DNA from: Haberlea rhodopensis
Lineage: Eukaryota > Streptophyta > Magnoliopsida > Lamiales > Gesneriaceae
Reading direction: 5' to 3'
DNA length: 64,000 nt
Assembly (NCBI GenBank): GCA_907163345.1
Contig: CAJQUN010000004.1
Span: forward strand, 10,011,235-10,075,234
Below, piece by piece: positions 62,392-64,000 of the stretch. Each line of letters begins with the position of its first letter. Positions within the stretch are counted from its first letter, which is position 1. The notes below the pieces were generated by a model. It was not told where the DNA came from, did not search any database, and saw only the letters and a list, made by a program, of their open reading frames with translations. Position numbers and translations under genes: made by a program.

Positions 62392-63257
62392 AATAATAAC
62401 GTGTAATTTATTATTATATAATCAACATCACTTAAACCTAACCCAGCCTAATGTTTTATGGGTAATGAGAAGTTAGCATGAGGATGATACACTAATGTTA
62501 TATTTAAGTGTCCAAATTTAATTGAATATAAGATATCAATTTTTTTATATAGACCCGACATATTGAGAGAAGGCTCTAGTTGGTTTATTAATAAATAGTG
62601 GGACCAAGACATTAAAGTCGAACTTACATTAAACAAGGCAATCACATATATAATTTCATGTGTTTTGTTCTTGCTCAGCATCAAAATTAACATTAAAGAC
62701 TTGCTGCGATGAGTAGAGATGTAGTCAAATTATGAGTAAAAAAACGTAAACAAAGTGGCAAAAACTTTGACAGAAGTAGGAAAACTGGGCATACCTTCCT
62801 TAACACAAACGGTCGGTAAAGCTCCACTTCTAGAGTGTGAAAATGCACCAATCTGCAGCATGATGACAACATAGTAGCCCCAATGCTATAAAAAAAACAT
62901 AGAATATAAGGAGTACCAACCATAAACCTTGACATGTTCATTCTCCAAAATATTATTCCCATGTGTCATATATCATTCATTTCATTCTAGGGTTTGTGAA
63001 TAAGATTAATTCAACCGTCTTAAGATTCTTATTTTTTTCAGGTGACATTATGCCACTTATTTTGTGTATTAATATTAAACATCGGATGGAGATTAGACCA
63101 AGACCTCCCAGAAATATAACACATGAGTTGCACCTACCTAGTGCATGACAATGACGCAACACAAACTAATTGAGAATCCAAATGACTATAAAAGATCCCT
63201 TGTTTAGGGATTATATGTCTTGGTGGTCGTAGTTGGTGTGGAAGGATCCCGTGCAAG
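62392..63257. other. Intergenic spacer, nothing recognised
   Basis: AT-rich sequence with short frames of no family resemblance. Confidence 0.5.
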
Positions 63258-63450
63258 AGTTTTGTCACGCCCCGGGCTCAGGCCCGCGCAAGCGCGACTG
63301 CACAATGGGCTCTTATAGCAACTACTTCGTATCCGTTCTCGCTCAACGAAAATGGTTAACTCAAGTTGCTATAACAGTCCATCGTAAGCCTTTATAAACC
63401 ACTTTAAATTCTCATCCACAACCAATGTGGGACAAGGGTATTACAAGTTT
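63258..63450. mobile_element. Solo LTR of a small LTR element
   Basis: A 183-bp segment, 63263-63445, begins TGTCACGCCCCGGGCTCAGG and ends GGGTATTACA, so it has TG...CA ends. It is flanked by agttt on both sides (63258-63262, 63446-63450). It is GC-rich compared with its surroundings. No second LTR or internal region is present. Confidence 0.7.
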
Positions 63451-64000
63451 CGTCCTCAACCTTCGGAATTAGTATGTCTGTGCTCCCTAAATTCCTCGTG
63501 AACATTCTTTGCCATGTATTCAGCATTTAAAAGTAGCATTATTTCTGCATCATATCCAAAATTCTCATCCTCGACATATTTTTCATATGCCCTATCAAGC
63601 CAATTCAAAACTGGAAATGGTAGCTTATTATCATCGTCAACCCAATCAACCCACAGTTTTGTGGAGGATGAAGGGATTTTATGCTCGATTTTTTTATTTG
63701 CTTGGTTTCACCTTAAAGAAAACGTATTTTTTTATTATTTTAAAAACCCGATTTAATTAACGGCTGGGAGAATTTGATTTGAGTTTGATGATGGATTTGA
63801 AGGAGTAAAGATTCTTCCTGTGCTCAACCAGATATTATTAAAAAAAAAAACGAAGGGGAAGGTATGAAGTACTTCCAGCAAAATTTGGTCATATTTCAAA
63901 TCTTTTTTCGACACACTAATCTCTTAACTCAAACATCCACTTTTGATTTCAAGCTTCAGTTTCACTCTTTTTGTATCTCTTCATATCGAAGCACCTTAAC
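63451..64000. other. Window end, nothing recognised
   Basis: Two overlapping short open frames at 63509-63760 show no family resemblance and no supporting features. No gene is called. Confidence 0.45.

Noticed and set aside
63509..63760. Two overlapping 80-residue ORFs near the window end
   Set aside because: No family resemblance, no conserved motif, and the composition looks random.
1..64000. CRISPR array, bacterial operon, rRNA or tRNA gene
   Set aside because: No regularly spaced repeats of that type, no bacterial gene order, and the tRNA-like segments found are SINE heads without complete cloverleaf sequence.

Overview
The window is nuclear DNA from a flowering plant, almost certainly a eudicot. 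It is AT-rich, its genes carry GT-AG introns, and every recognisable protein is a plant-type protein. I cannot name the species. Coordinates of spliced genes below come from joining exons by eye, using splice sites, reading phase and family similarity.

Layout from left to right: (1) 1-3245 (+), the 3' part of a gene for a conserved plant protein of unknown function. (2) 5014-8934 (-), a complete Sfp-type 4'-phosphopantetheinyl transferase. (3) 9.98-12.84 kb, a decayed hAT DNA transposon with both ends and an 8-bp target duplication. (4) 13357-15172 (-), a complete IscA-type iron-sulfur assembly protein. (5) 15.2-20.2 kb, a gene-poor block with repeats and two tRNA-derived SINEs. (6) 20248-20727 (-), a one-exon basic protein of unknown function. 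(7) 22160-24838 (-), a VAMP727-type R-SNARE, head to head with (8) 25765-28889 (+), mitochondrial ribosomal protein mL43. (9) 30228-32992 (-), a DIVARICATA-like SANT/MYB protein. (10) 33-39.5 kb, a gene-free block built of duplications plus a Copia fragment. (11) 39552-50061 (-), nucleoporin NUP1/NUP136, with a Copia retrotransposon and a TRIM in introns and a small insertion in an exon. (12) 52219-59950 (-), a complete group-I calcium-dependent protein kinase. (13) 60-64 kb, LTR-derived sequence, a TRIM, a MITE and a solo LTR.

The genes are ordinary, unlinked housekeeping and regulatory genes: mitochondrial Fe-S assembly and translation, carrier-protein activation, vacuolar trafficking, nuclear pore, transcription and calcium signalling. 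No operon-like or pathway cluster is visible.

The notable content is in the accessory sequence. There are three TRIM elements of two families, one of which ends about ten bases upstream of a NUP1 splice acceptor. A SINE was duplicated after insertion. One element is flanked by a perfect 85-bp direct duplication. A 1.35-kb intergenic segment is tandemly duplicated. Four consecutive genes between 24 and 42 kb all carry single-base frameshifts, mostly in homopolymer runs, while the flanking genes are clean. That pattern points to a stretch of poorly corrected sequence, or less likely to a decaying block of genes. I found no convincing new biological system.
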